Part shown: one piece after another, positions 1-5,529 of the stretch
Numbering within the stretch: the stretch's first letter is position 1
Layout of the letters: every line of letters begins with the position of its first letter
NCBI GenBank assembly: GCA_964517585.1
Contig: CAZFCB010000040.1
Span: 1 to 10,733, forward strand
DNA: 10,733 nucleotides
Reading direction: 5' to 3'
From: JAGORY01 sp964517585
GTDB lineage: Bacteria; Patescibacteriota; Gracilibacteria; Peribacterales; Peribacteraceae
Made by a program: the position numbers and the translations under genes
Notes under the pieces: generated by a model
What the model was told of the DNA's origin: nothing
Seen by the model: only the letters and a program-made list of their open reading frames with translations
Databases searched by the model: none

Positions 1-409
1 CTGTGCTGATTTTTTCCAGTGACAGAAGTCCGTATCCGACAACTGTTCCAAGAATACCTTTTATTTCATATTCCACTCCCTGAATGTCGCTATAGAGGAC
101 GCGCGCCGAAGTTCGGTGAAACCACCCATGCCACTCCAGATCAACAACTCCTTTGTTTGTGATGACCCATGCATCCAGATAGTAATCCATAAAATTTCGA
201 ATCCACCAGAGAGCAATCCCGAGCGATGCGAGAGAAATGCCATACACCATGTATTTCGTGCGTGCAAAATACAGAAGGCTCCACACGGCAGAGAATACAA
301 GTGTTGGTAGCCACAGAGATCTGATCCCAAGGAGCCAGTGCTTGTGGACGACCATCTTGATCTCCTCTTCGTCGTCTAAGTGTTGGTTGAAGAAAAAGTT
401 GTTGAGCAC
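1..409 (-). CDS. PH-domain (YdbS/YdbT-like) membrane protein, 3' end cut by window edge
   Basis: The frame is open from a GTG at 409-407 to the left edge, giving 136 codons without a stop; the C-terminus is missing. An in-frame TAG lies just upstream of the GTG. Two hydrophobic segments (about residues 25-48 and 53-72) are followed by a soluble part reading WVITNKGVVDLE (81-92), then LYSDIQGVEYEIKGILGTVVGYG (105-127). The pattern of VITN, an Ile-Gln dipeptide and a Gly-Ile-Leu-Gly loop is typical of the bacterial membrane-flanked PH domain (bPH2). The function of this family is poorly known, and envelope or stress roles are only suggested. GTG 409 is chosen because a TAGACT hexamer ends 6 nt upstream and the Phe/Asn-rich N-terminus looks natural; ATG 355 is the alternative. 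It is divergent from lepB, with a 103 bp gap. Family call fairly sure, start less so. Confidence 0.8.
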   Translation of the reverse strand, partial: MLNNFFFNQHLDDEEEIKMVVHKHWLLGIRSLWLPTLVFSAVWSLLYFARTKYMVYGISLASLGIALWWIRNFMDYYLDAWVITNKGVVDLEWHGWFHRTSARVLYSDIQGVEYEIKGILGTVVGYGLLSLEKIST

Positions 410-415
410 AGAACA

Positions 416-421
416 AGTCTA
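416..421 (-). promoter_or_regulatory. Putative -10 element of the PH-domain gene (leaderless)
   Basis: On the minus strand TAGACT (4 of 6 matches to TATAAT) is separated from the GTG start by exactly 6 nt, which would put transcription start on the first base of the start codon. No recognisable -35 hexamer was seen. The spacing is the main support, together with the same arrangement at other genes in the window. Confidence 0.4.
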
Positions 422-495
422 CAACAAAAACGCCCAGAAGGTAGCTATGAGCAGTTCCTTTGGGGATAGGTTTCATTCTTTTTGCTCACCGACTC

Positions 496-504
496 TGGTA
501 TACT
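496..504 (+). promoter_or_regulatory. Extended -10 promoter of lepB
   Basis: TGG followed by TATACT (5 of 6 to consensus) forms an extended -10 element. Eight nt separate it from ATG 513, so the predicted transcript starts at about 511-513 and has essentially no 5' leader. No good -35 is visible at 16-18 bp, which fits an extended -10 promoter. Confidence 0.6.
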
Positions 505-512
505 GGATGCGT

Positions 513-1151
513 ATGGGAAAAACCCTCAACAGGAGAAGTATTCTGTTCCACGTCTTCGATGTCACGCTTAACATCGTGATCATTGTTGCTATCGTCGGAA
601 TCATTCGTACGTTTATTGTGTCGCCATTTCAGATTGAAGGAAATTCAATGGTGAGTACACTCGAGCACAAGGAATACATTGTCATCAATAAATTTCGTTA
701 CCTGTTTGGCGCGCCACAACGAGGAGACATTGTCGTTTTTCGTCCTCCAACTGATGCAAGCAAGTACTACGTAAAACGTGTCATCGGTCTTCCGGGTGAA
801 ACGATTGTCGTTCGTGACGGAAGTGTGTACGTCCGCGAAAGCAAAAAAGGAGATGTTGAGCTCAATGAAACGTACCTTTCTGCTGCGAATCAAGGCAAAA
901 CATATCGGTATAATAGTAATGGTGGCATTTCTGCAGGTGATACATCTGAGGAAGTTTTTCATGTTCCTGATGGTCAGTATTTTTTGCTTGGAGACAATAG
1001 GCAAGGAAGTCTCGACTCACGCAGTTTTGCGTATCTCGGAACGCATCAAACTGCGTACGTTCCACAGAAAAGCATCAAAGGTAGTGTGTGGTTTGTTGCG
1101 CTCCCAATCACCAAAATTCACGCTTTCGAAGCTCCGGAGTATAGGTTGTAG
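513..1151 (+). CDS. lepB: Signal peptidase I
   Basis: A membrane serine protease that removes signal peptides from exported preproteins on the outer face of the cytoplasmic membrane (family S26). The product is 212 aa. One N-terminal membrane anchor (about residues 16-37) is followed by the catalytic-serine box GNSMVSTL, with Ser45 as nucleophile. The general base is Lys88 in YYVKRVIGLPGE, and the conserved late box is LLGDNRQGSLDSR (158-170). All catalytic motifs are intact and length is normal for a small bacterial enzyme. The open frame extends upstream to 237, but that part has no family similarity and runs antisense to the PH-domain gene. I therefore start at ATG 513, 8 nt after an extended -10; ATG 507 is possible. 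No Shine-Dalgarno is present. It lies upstream of secE/nusG, linking processing with Sec export. Confidence 0.95.
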   Translation: MGKTLNRRSILFHVFDVTLNIVIIVAIVGIIRTFIVSPFQIEGNSMVSTLEHKEYIVINKFRYLFGAPQRGDIVVFRPPTDASKYYVKRVIGLPGETIVVRDGSVYVRESKKGDVELNETYLSAANQGKTYRYNSNGGISAGDTSEEVFHVPDGQYFLLGDNRQGSLDSRSFAYLGTHQTAYVPQKSIKGSVWFVALPITKIHAFEAPEYRL

Positions 1152-1172
1152 CAATTGGCAATTAGCAATGAG
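1152..1172 (+). repeat. Tandem heptanucleotide repeat, 3 copies (CAATTRG)
   Basis: CAATTGG, CAATTAG and CAATGAG follow one another with no gap and begin on the base right after the lepB stop codon. The third copy is degenerate. The rest of the lepB-secE gap (1173-1274) holds no gene or RNA that I recognise. It contains only a weak -10-like TACTAT at 1237-1242 and a run of T at about 1259-1265 without a preceding stem. Confidence 0.6.
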
Positions 1173-1274
1173 CTCATGTGCTACCTGCCACAAGCCACTG
1201 CCCTCAGCAACCCTTGCAGCCCGAGCCAAATACAGGTACTATTCTTTCGTCCGACCCGTTTTTTTACGTATCCC

Positions 1275-1457
1275 ATGAACACTGTCTCACTCTACATCCG
1301 AGAAAGCCTAGAAGAACTTCGTCAGGTTCGCTGGCCGACGCAGCAGCAAGCAGTCCGACTGACGATCATCGTCATCGGATTTATCATCGCTGCTTCACTC
1401 TTCTTTGGTGTTATTGATCTTGTGTTCTCTGAAATTATTCGCATCACATTCGCTTAA
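1275..1457 (+). CDS. secE: Preprotein translocase subunit SecE
   Basis: The small essential subunit of the SecYEG protein-conducting channel, which clamps SecY in the cytoplasmic membrane. The product is 60 aa, the usual size for single-TM bacterial SecE. It has an amphipathic N-terminal helix, YIRESLEELRQVRWPTQQ (7-24), with the family signature L-x-x-V-x-W-P. One transmembrane helix follows (about 29-53). An upstream in-frame extension to 1155 encodes unlike, proline- and cysteine-bearing sequence, so ATG 1275, where homology-like sequence begins, is preferred. There is no Shine-Dalgarno and no well-spaced -10. The stop is 18 nt before nusG, so the two are probably cotranscribed, the common secE-nusG arrangement. 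Confidence 0.93.
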   Translation: MNTVSLYIRESLEELRQVRWPTQQQAVRLTIIVIGFIIAASLFFGVIDLVFSEIIRITFA

Positions 1458-1475
1458 ACATTCAACCCTCCTCAC

Positions 1476-2021
1476 ATGGTCAAACAAGACCCTTCTGCAG
1501 GTAGAAACTGGTACGTTGTACATACGTACTCTGGTTACGAAGATAGCGTCAAAAAGTCCATCGAACAGCGCTGCGAAACTTTTGGTATGAAGGACTACGT
1601 TTTTCAGGTCGTTGTACCGAAAGAAAAGCAAATCGTCTTCAAGCGTAATGAGCCGGTAGAAGAAGAGCGGAAACTGTTTCCTGGTTACGTACTCATCGAT
1701 ATGACCGTGACCGACGAAAGCTGGTACATGGTACGAAACACTCCAAACGTTACTGGTTTCGTTGGTTCTGGCAATATTCCTGTTCCCGTTACTCCGGAAG
1801 AATTCGGGGTTGTGGAACGTCGTATGGGTGAAGAAACTGCCAAGTTTAAGAGTGACTTCCAGGTCGGTGATCTTGTCATCATCATCGATGGTCCCTTCAA
1901 AAACTATGAAGGCGCTGTGGATGCTGTGGATGTCGACAAGGGCAAGCTTACAGTTCTTGTGCTTATCTTTGATCGTGATACGCCTGTTGAACTTGATTTC
2001 ACGCAGGTACGAAAAAAGTAG
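1476..2021 (+). CDS. nusG: Transcription termination/antitermination protein NusG
   Basis: Binds the RNA polymerase clamp, modulates pausing and Rho termination, and couples transcription to the leading ribosome. The product is 181 aa, a standard length. The NGN domain spans about 10-115 (NWYVVHTYSGYEDSVKKSIEQR at the start, LFPGYVLIDM at 67-76, TPNVTGFVG at 89-97). The KOW domain spans about 127-181 (VGDLVIIIDGPF, then KGKLTVLVLIFDRDTPVELDF). Both domains are complete and conserved. The gene starts 18 nt after secE; the gap contains CCTCC rather than a purine-rich Shine-Dalgarno, so initiation must rely on something else, possibly re-initiation after secE. In many bacteria rplK and rplA follow nusG; here they do not, and a secreted protein gene comes next. 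Confidence 0.97.
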   Translation: MVKQDPSAGRNWYVVHTYSGYEDSVKKSIEQRCETFGMKDYVFQVVVPKEKQIVFKRNEPVEEERKLFPGYVLIDMTVTDESWYMVRNTPNVTGFVGSGNIPVPVTPEEFGVVERRMGEETAKFKSDFQVGDLVIIIDGPFKNYEGAVDAVDVDKGKLTVLVLIFDRDTPVELDFTQVRKK

Positions 2022-2047
2022 ACATTCTTAATCTGTTCGACAACTGA

Positions 2048-2065
2048 AATGGTCACGCTACCATT
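2048..2065 (+). terminator. Small hairpin after nusG, possible weak terminator
   Basis: AATGGT and ACCATT form a perfect 6 bp inverted repeat around a 6 nt loop, 26 nt after the nusG stop. The following tract GTTCTTT is only moderately T-rich and the stem has few G:C pairs, so termination would be weak. The right arm overlaps a TACCAT (2059-2064) that could instead act as a -10 for a TTG at 2071. Confidence 0.25.
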
Positions 2066-2118
2066 GTTCTTTGCCCAATGTACGTAGACACTTTGATCAA
2101 TTCTTCCTTCCTCTTTTT

Positions 2119-2775
2119 ATGCTCAACATTCGCCTCATCTCACTCGCTGTTGCTCTCCCACTACTACTTCCTTCAGCCGCTTTTGCTCTTGAAGGAATTG
2201 GGCCACGTGTCAGTGTCACGGGGGTTGTTCAAGAAGTACATATCTCTGACAAACAAGCGTTCGATGAAGAGGGTGCCGAAATAGTCATTAAGGCAGCAAA
2301 TGGTCAGACCGTGACTGTCGTACTCACGAAGAGCACTCAAATTATTTCCGAGGGTCGACTGAGTCGTAAATACATGATTCCTGCAAACATCATTGTCGGA
2401 ATGCAGATTCGTGTTCGCGGATGGAGGGTAAGCTCAAATGCGTTGACTGCTTCCTTGCTTATCATTACCAATATTGAACTGAATCCAGTTCTCTCACAAA
2501 ATGGCGTTCTCACAGCTATTGATGGAAACAAAATCACTATACTCAGCAATGACGGGAAAAATTATTCGTATACTGTGACAAACGAAACCGAAGTAAGTCT
2601 GAATTATACTGTCTACGGAGCACAGGCTCTTACACTTCTCAATAAGCAAGTTCTCCTGACGCTGAATCCGAATGACCCGTCTCTCGTTCGCATCATTCGT
2701 TTCACAGGTGAAAAGCCTATCGTTCGTACTGCAAAGCCCTCGACTATTGACCTAGGCGTGCGGACGATTGATTGA
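2119..2775 (+). CDS. Secreted beta-rich protein, two DUF5666/OB-like repeats, function unknown
   Basis: The product is 218 aa from ATG 2119. A clear Sec signal peptide (residues 1-23: positive N-terminus, hydrophobic core, AFA before LEG) is consistent with processing by the LepB encoded upstream. The mature part has no membrane segment and is rich in Val, Ile and Thr. Two repeats have the pattern 'Gly-Val at start, charged strand, T-x-I/V after a V-T strand, then a hydrophobic turn'. Repeat one runs from about VTGVVQEV to IITNIEL, and repeat two from NGVLTAIDGNKITIL to VRIIRF. This resembles DUF5666-type small beta-barrels by eye, which is inference. The frame stays open upstream to a TTG at 2071, 6 nt after TACCAT, which would add 16 residues before the signal peptide. 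The last 24 bp overlap the convergent murJ end. Confidence 0.8.
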   Translation: MLNIRLISLAVALPLLLPSAAFALEGIGPRVSVTGVVQEVHISDKQAFDEEGAEIVIKAANGQTVTVVLTKSTQIISEGRLSRKYMIPANIIVGMQIRVRGWRVSSNALTASLLIITNIELNPVLSQNGVLTAIDGNKITILSNDGKNYSYTVTNETEVSLNYTVYGAQALTLLNKQVLLTLNPNDPSLVRIIRFTGEKPIVRTAKPSTIDLGVRTID

Positions 2776-4107
2776 TCGTTTTTTACTGATAAGTGTAACG
2801 AGTGCTGTACCTAGGAAAAGTGTTTGGCATACTTGTCCGCAGACATACGCAATCGCCAGCGCATATATCCCAAGTGACGGGAGAAGTACTGTGCCTGCAA
2901 GCACAGCAACTCCCCCACTCACAACACTACTGAGTGCAGGCCATCCAGTATTTTTCATTGCATAAAATGTCCGTAGCACGATGTGATTTGTACTTTCAAA
3001 CGGCACTGCGATTGCATAGAGAAGAAGTGACCGGATAAAAATTCCTGAGACAGAAGGACCTAAGTGCATCAGCCATGCAGCAATGCTAGAACACAGTGCC
3101 AGTGTCAGCGCTCCAGGAACTGCAAGAACAAGATTGTAGAGGAGGCTCTTCTTCACATGGCCAGAAAGTTTGTTGATGTCTTGTAGCGCAGCGGATTGAC
3201 TCAAAAGAGAAAACGAAGACTGTGCCAGTGCTATGCCTACAATGCCTGGAATCACTGACTCAAAGTTACTCGCAAACTGATTAAGCGCTACCATGCCTGA
3301 TCCCAAGCCTGATGCTAATCTGTCGAGTAGTAAAAGTTGCAGCTGCAGTGCTCCGAGCGCAGCCATGCGCGGAATAATCAGTAGACCCATATGTGTCAGT
3401 TCAGGATGAAACAGACTTTCCTTGGCGCACTTCACCCTAAACCCAGCACGGAAAGCAGCCACTCCGCGGAGCATAAGATATGCCACTGTTCCAATGACCG
3501 TGCCGAGCATTGGGCCAAGGGCACCGAAGTACGGCGTGAGAAAGTACGTGCCAAGAATTGTACTTACTGACCACACGATGGGGCTTATTCCGTAGATCCA
3601 GTATCGTTGTACGGTAATGAGGTACTGGCCGAGTGCATTGCCAAACACAAAGAGGAAATTTGTCAGCAGCGCAATGCGTCCAAATGTTATGTAGAGTTGC
3701 AAACTTTCACCCTCAAACTTCACCATGTACGGAGCTATCTGAGGGAAAAACGCTGCTGCGACGAGTGCCGTAAGGCCGAATACTAGTGAAAAGATGAAGA
3801 TCGTACTCGTCAGAATCTTATCCATTTCTTCTCTGCGGTTGTGCGCGAGATGTGAGGCGAGAAAAGGTACGACAACAACGCTGAGACAGGACATGACAAG
3901 AATCTGAAACAAGAGGTCACTAGGGCGAAATGCAGCAATGTAGACCGACGCGACGCCGATTGGGTCATTATCGAGCGGAAACATGATGGAAAACGCCTGA
4001 TCCCGTAAAAAGCCGCATGCCGAAGCTGCAAGCGACGTTCCAGCAAGCACCATGGCACCACCGGCAATGCGCCGCTCAGAGAGAAGTGATTGAATAAGTT
4101 TCTTCAT
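2752..4107 (-). CDS. murJ: Lipid II flippase MurJ (MviN family)
   Basis: A MOP-superfamily polytopic membrane protein that moves lipid II, the lipid-linked peptidoglycan precursor, to the outer face of the membrane. The product is 451 aa and hydrophobic along its whole length, compatible with 12-14 helices. N-terminal family features are visible: AGTSLAASACGFLRDQAF (22-39, with Arg35) and AAFRPSDLLFQILVMSCLS (58-76, with Arg61), followed by VVVVPFLASHL. The second motif matches the place of the P-N-L-L-R-R region of MurJ but is diverged. The frame continues upstream to 4221, but the ATG at 4107 begins MKKLIQ, is 6 nt from a TATGCT, and the upstream part overlaps the divergent gene. The 3' end overlaps the convergent gene at 2119-2775 by 24 bp. 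Other MOP transporters (O-antigen flippases) are the alternative; the murC gene in the same segment favours MurJ. Confidence 0.85.
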   Translation of the reverse strand: MKKLIQSLLSERRIAGGAMVLAGTSLAASACGFLRDQAFSIMFPLDNDPIGVASVYIAAFRPSDLLFQILVMSCLSVVVVPFLASHLAHNRREEMDKILTSTIFIFSLVFGLTALVAAAFFPQIAPYMVKFEGESLQLYITFGRIALLTNFLFVFGNALGQYLITVQRYWIYGISPIVWSVSTILGTYFLTPYFGALGPMLGTVIGTVAYLMLRGVAAFRAGFRVKCAKESLFHPELTHMGLLIIPRMAALGALQLQLLLLDRLASGLGSGMVALNQFASNFESVIPGIVGIALAQSSFSLLSQSAALQDINKLSGHVKKSLLYNLVLAVPGALTLALCSSIAAWLMHLGPSVSGIFIRSLLLYAIAVPFESTNHIVLRTFYAMKNTGWPALSSVVSGGVAVLAGTVLLPSLGIYALAIAYVCGQVCQTLFLGTALVTLISKKRSINRPHA

Positions 4108-4113
4108 GGGTGG

Positions 4114-4122
4114 AGCATAGCA
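4114..4122 (-). promoter_or_regulatory. Extended -10 promoter of murJ (leaderless)
   Basis: On the minus strand TGC precedes TATGCT (4 of 6), which is followed by 6 nt (CCACCC) and then the murJ ATG. The predicted first transcribed base is the A of the start codon. The -35 position is not consensus-like. Confidence 0.6.
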
Positions 4123-4149
4123 TTTGTACTGTGATAACACCGATCTCCA

Positions 4150-4178
4150 TAGACAAAAAGTCATATTTTTTGTATAAT
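4150..4178 (+). promoter_or_regulatory. Consensus-like -35/-10 promoter of the mannosyltransferase gene
   Basis: TAGACA at 4150-4155 (5 of 6 to TTGACA), a 17 bp spacer and a perfect TATAAT at 4173-4178. This is the strongest promoter in the window. Only 8 nt separate TATAAT from ATG 4187, so the mRNA would have a 5' leader of 0-2 nt. It is divergent from the murJ promoter within the same 79 bp gap. Confidence 0.75.
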
Positions 4179-4186
4179 GATCCGAT

Positions 4187-5470
4187 ATGGCTGTGTTTTC
4201 AGATTCCTCAACGGTTAACACGCCTTTTCGGAAGATTCCTCATCAAAGAACTCTCATGGCTGAACGAATGGTCATCATTTTTTCTGTTGCGATACTCGTC
4301 ACCGCTTTTCAAATAACTTTTGCTGTCTACTGGGCAAATCACGGTGGGTCGTTCAGTGAAAAGTTTCTATCACTACATCAGTTTGATTCAGAGTGGTATG
4401 AGCATATTGTCGAAAATGGCTACAGACTTACAAACTTCCCACTGGAGGCAAGTGGCAACACCATGGCGCATGTAGGTTTCTTCCCTGGTTATCCGATTGC
4501 AAGTTGGGTTCTAAGGTCACTGACAGGACTGAGCACGAGACTCTCACTCATTCTGACTGCTGACTTTTTTACGGTTGGTGTCTGGATATATGTACTACTG
4601 TTCTTTCGACGGTATGCGGTTACCTGGAAACTGCAGGCACTTGCCATTCTTAGTATCGTTGCGTTCCCATCAGCATTCTTTTTTGTGGCAGGGTACTCTG
4701 AGTCACTGTTTGTTTTCACTTTCCTTGGATATCTCTATTGGATCACAGACGACAGGCCTCATGCTTGGATATTGGCCGCTGCACATGGATTCGCTCTCAG
4801 TGCGACTCGGATAGTTGGTATCCCACTGATGATTTTGCCAATAGCTCGATACATACTGCACAAACGAAGTCTGCCTGCATCCTTCTCGCCTTACGTTGTA
4901 GCAGTCTCGACGGGTTTGGGGGCTGGAATTTTCTTTCTGTACTGTCAGAGCGTTTTTGGCGATTGGAACATCTATTCGCATGCACAATCGTTTGGCTGGA
5001 ACATAGATCCTGACTTTGGTTCAGTTTTTGATCTACGAATCTACAAAATCTTTGTTCCATCAGTTTCATCGGATGGATTTGTCAATCCTGGTGACGTGAG
5101 CATGCTTTCAGTTCCATTTATTTTCATATTTTCTGCTGCTATTTCAGGATTTCACATCATTAATATCGCCAGAAAGCCTCGTGAATATGTGACGTATGAC
5201 TACATAATATTGAGTGCGGCTGCTCTGTGCATCTTTTACATTACAATCTCTGGGCTCTACGCAGTCGGATTCCGCTCTGTCATCCGATACATGCTTCCGG
5301 CGCACATTCTTCTCGTCATCATCGCTGCATCAATGCTTTCACGATTCGAGCACTGGAATTTGTGGGTAACTCGCATTGCTTGGGGCATGTTTTCAGTCAC
5401 TATTGCTCTCTTTTTCTTTGTTCAGGCAGGACACATCGACTTGTTTACACACGGCATTTGGGTTGCGTAA
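4187..5470 (+). CDS. PIG-V-like membrane glycosyltransferase (probable mannosyltransferase)
   Basis: The product is 427 aa with about ten hydrophobic helices. It resembles the PIG-V / bacterial GT76-like family of GT-C transferases, which use a lipid-phosphate sugar donor and act on the outer side of the membrane. Supporting motifs are FDSEWYEHIVENGY (66-79), an acidic motif in the first extracytoplasmic loop typical of GT-C enzymes; GFFPGYP (97-103); AFPSAFFFVAGYSESLF (159-175); and SATRIVGIPLM (205-215). A late R-Y-M-L-P segment is also typical. The acceptor is unknown: a glycolipid, a glycan or an exported protein is possible. The start at ATG 4187 is set by the promoter just upstream; ATG at residue 24 or 28 would also keep all motifs. 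It is divergent from murJ, and purL follows after 59 bp with its own candidate promoter. Confidence 0.78.
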   Translation: MAVFSDSSTVNTPFRKIPHQRTLMAERMVIIFSVAILVTAFQITFAVYWANHGGSFSEKFLSLHQFDSEWYEHIVENGYRLTNFPLEASGNTMAHVGFFPGYPIASWVLRSLTGLSTRLSLILTADFFTVGVWIYVLLFFRRYAVTWKLQALAILSIVAFPSAFFFVAGYSESLFVFTFLGYLYWITDDRPHAWILAAAHGFALSATRIVGIPLMILPIARYILHKRSLPASFSPYVVAVSTGLGAGIFFLYCQSVFGDWNIYSHAQSFGWNIDPDFGSVFDLRIYKIFVPSVSSDGFVNPGDVSMLSVPFIFIFSAAISGFHIINIARKPREYVTYDYIILSAAALCIFYITISGLYAVGFRSVIRYMLPAHILLVIIAASMLSRFEHWNLWVTRIAWGMFSVTIALFFFVQAGHIDLFTHGIWVA

Positions 5471-5506
5471 TCGGTAGAGACGCTTTTGTAAAGTCATGAC
5501 ACTCGT

Positions 5507-5523
5507 TAGAATCGGTCTACATT
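5507..5523 (+). promoter_or_regulatory. Candidate -10 elements of purL
   Basis: Two overlapping readings are possible. TACATT at 5518-5523 ends 6 nt before ATG 5530, the leaderless spacing seen at other genes. TAGAAT at 5507-5512 (5 of 6), with a TTGTAA 15 bp upstream at 5486-5491, would give an 11 nt leader. Neither leaves room for a Shine-Dalgarno, and none is present. Confidence 0.45.
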
Positions 5524-5529
5524 TTTTGT

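Noticed and set aside
237..512. In-frame upstream extension of lepB from ATG 237, adding 92 residues
   Set aside because: The added segment lacks any family-like sequence, lies antisense to the PH-domain gene and its promoter, and the membrane anchor expected at the LepB N-terminus begins right after ATG 513.
1252..1268. Rho-independent terminator at the T run before secE
   Set aside because: No inverted repeat of useful length precedes the T run.
1155..1274. In-frame upstream extension of secE from ATG 1155
   Set aside because: It begins inside the heptanucleotide repeat, is Pro/Cys-rich and unlike SecE; the normal SecE start motif follows ATG 1275.
1173..1274. A tRNA-Trp or other small RNA before secE, as found in many bacteria
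   Set aside because: No T-arm consensus or cloverleaf could be drawn in this stretch on either strand.
4108..4221. N-terminal extension of murJ to ATG 4221
   Set aside because: It would cross the divergent promoter region and overlap the 5' end of the mannosyltransferase; the segment is hydrophilic and unlike MurJ, which normally starts close to its first helix.
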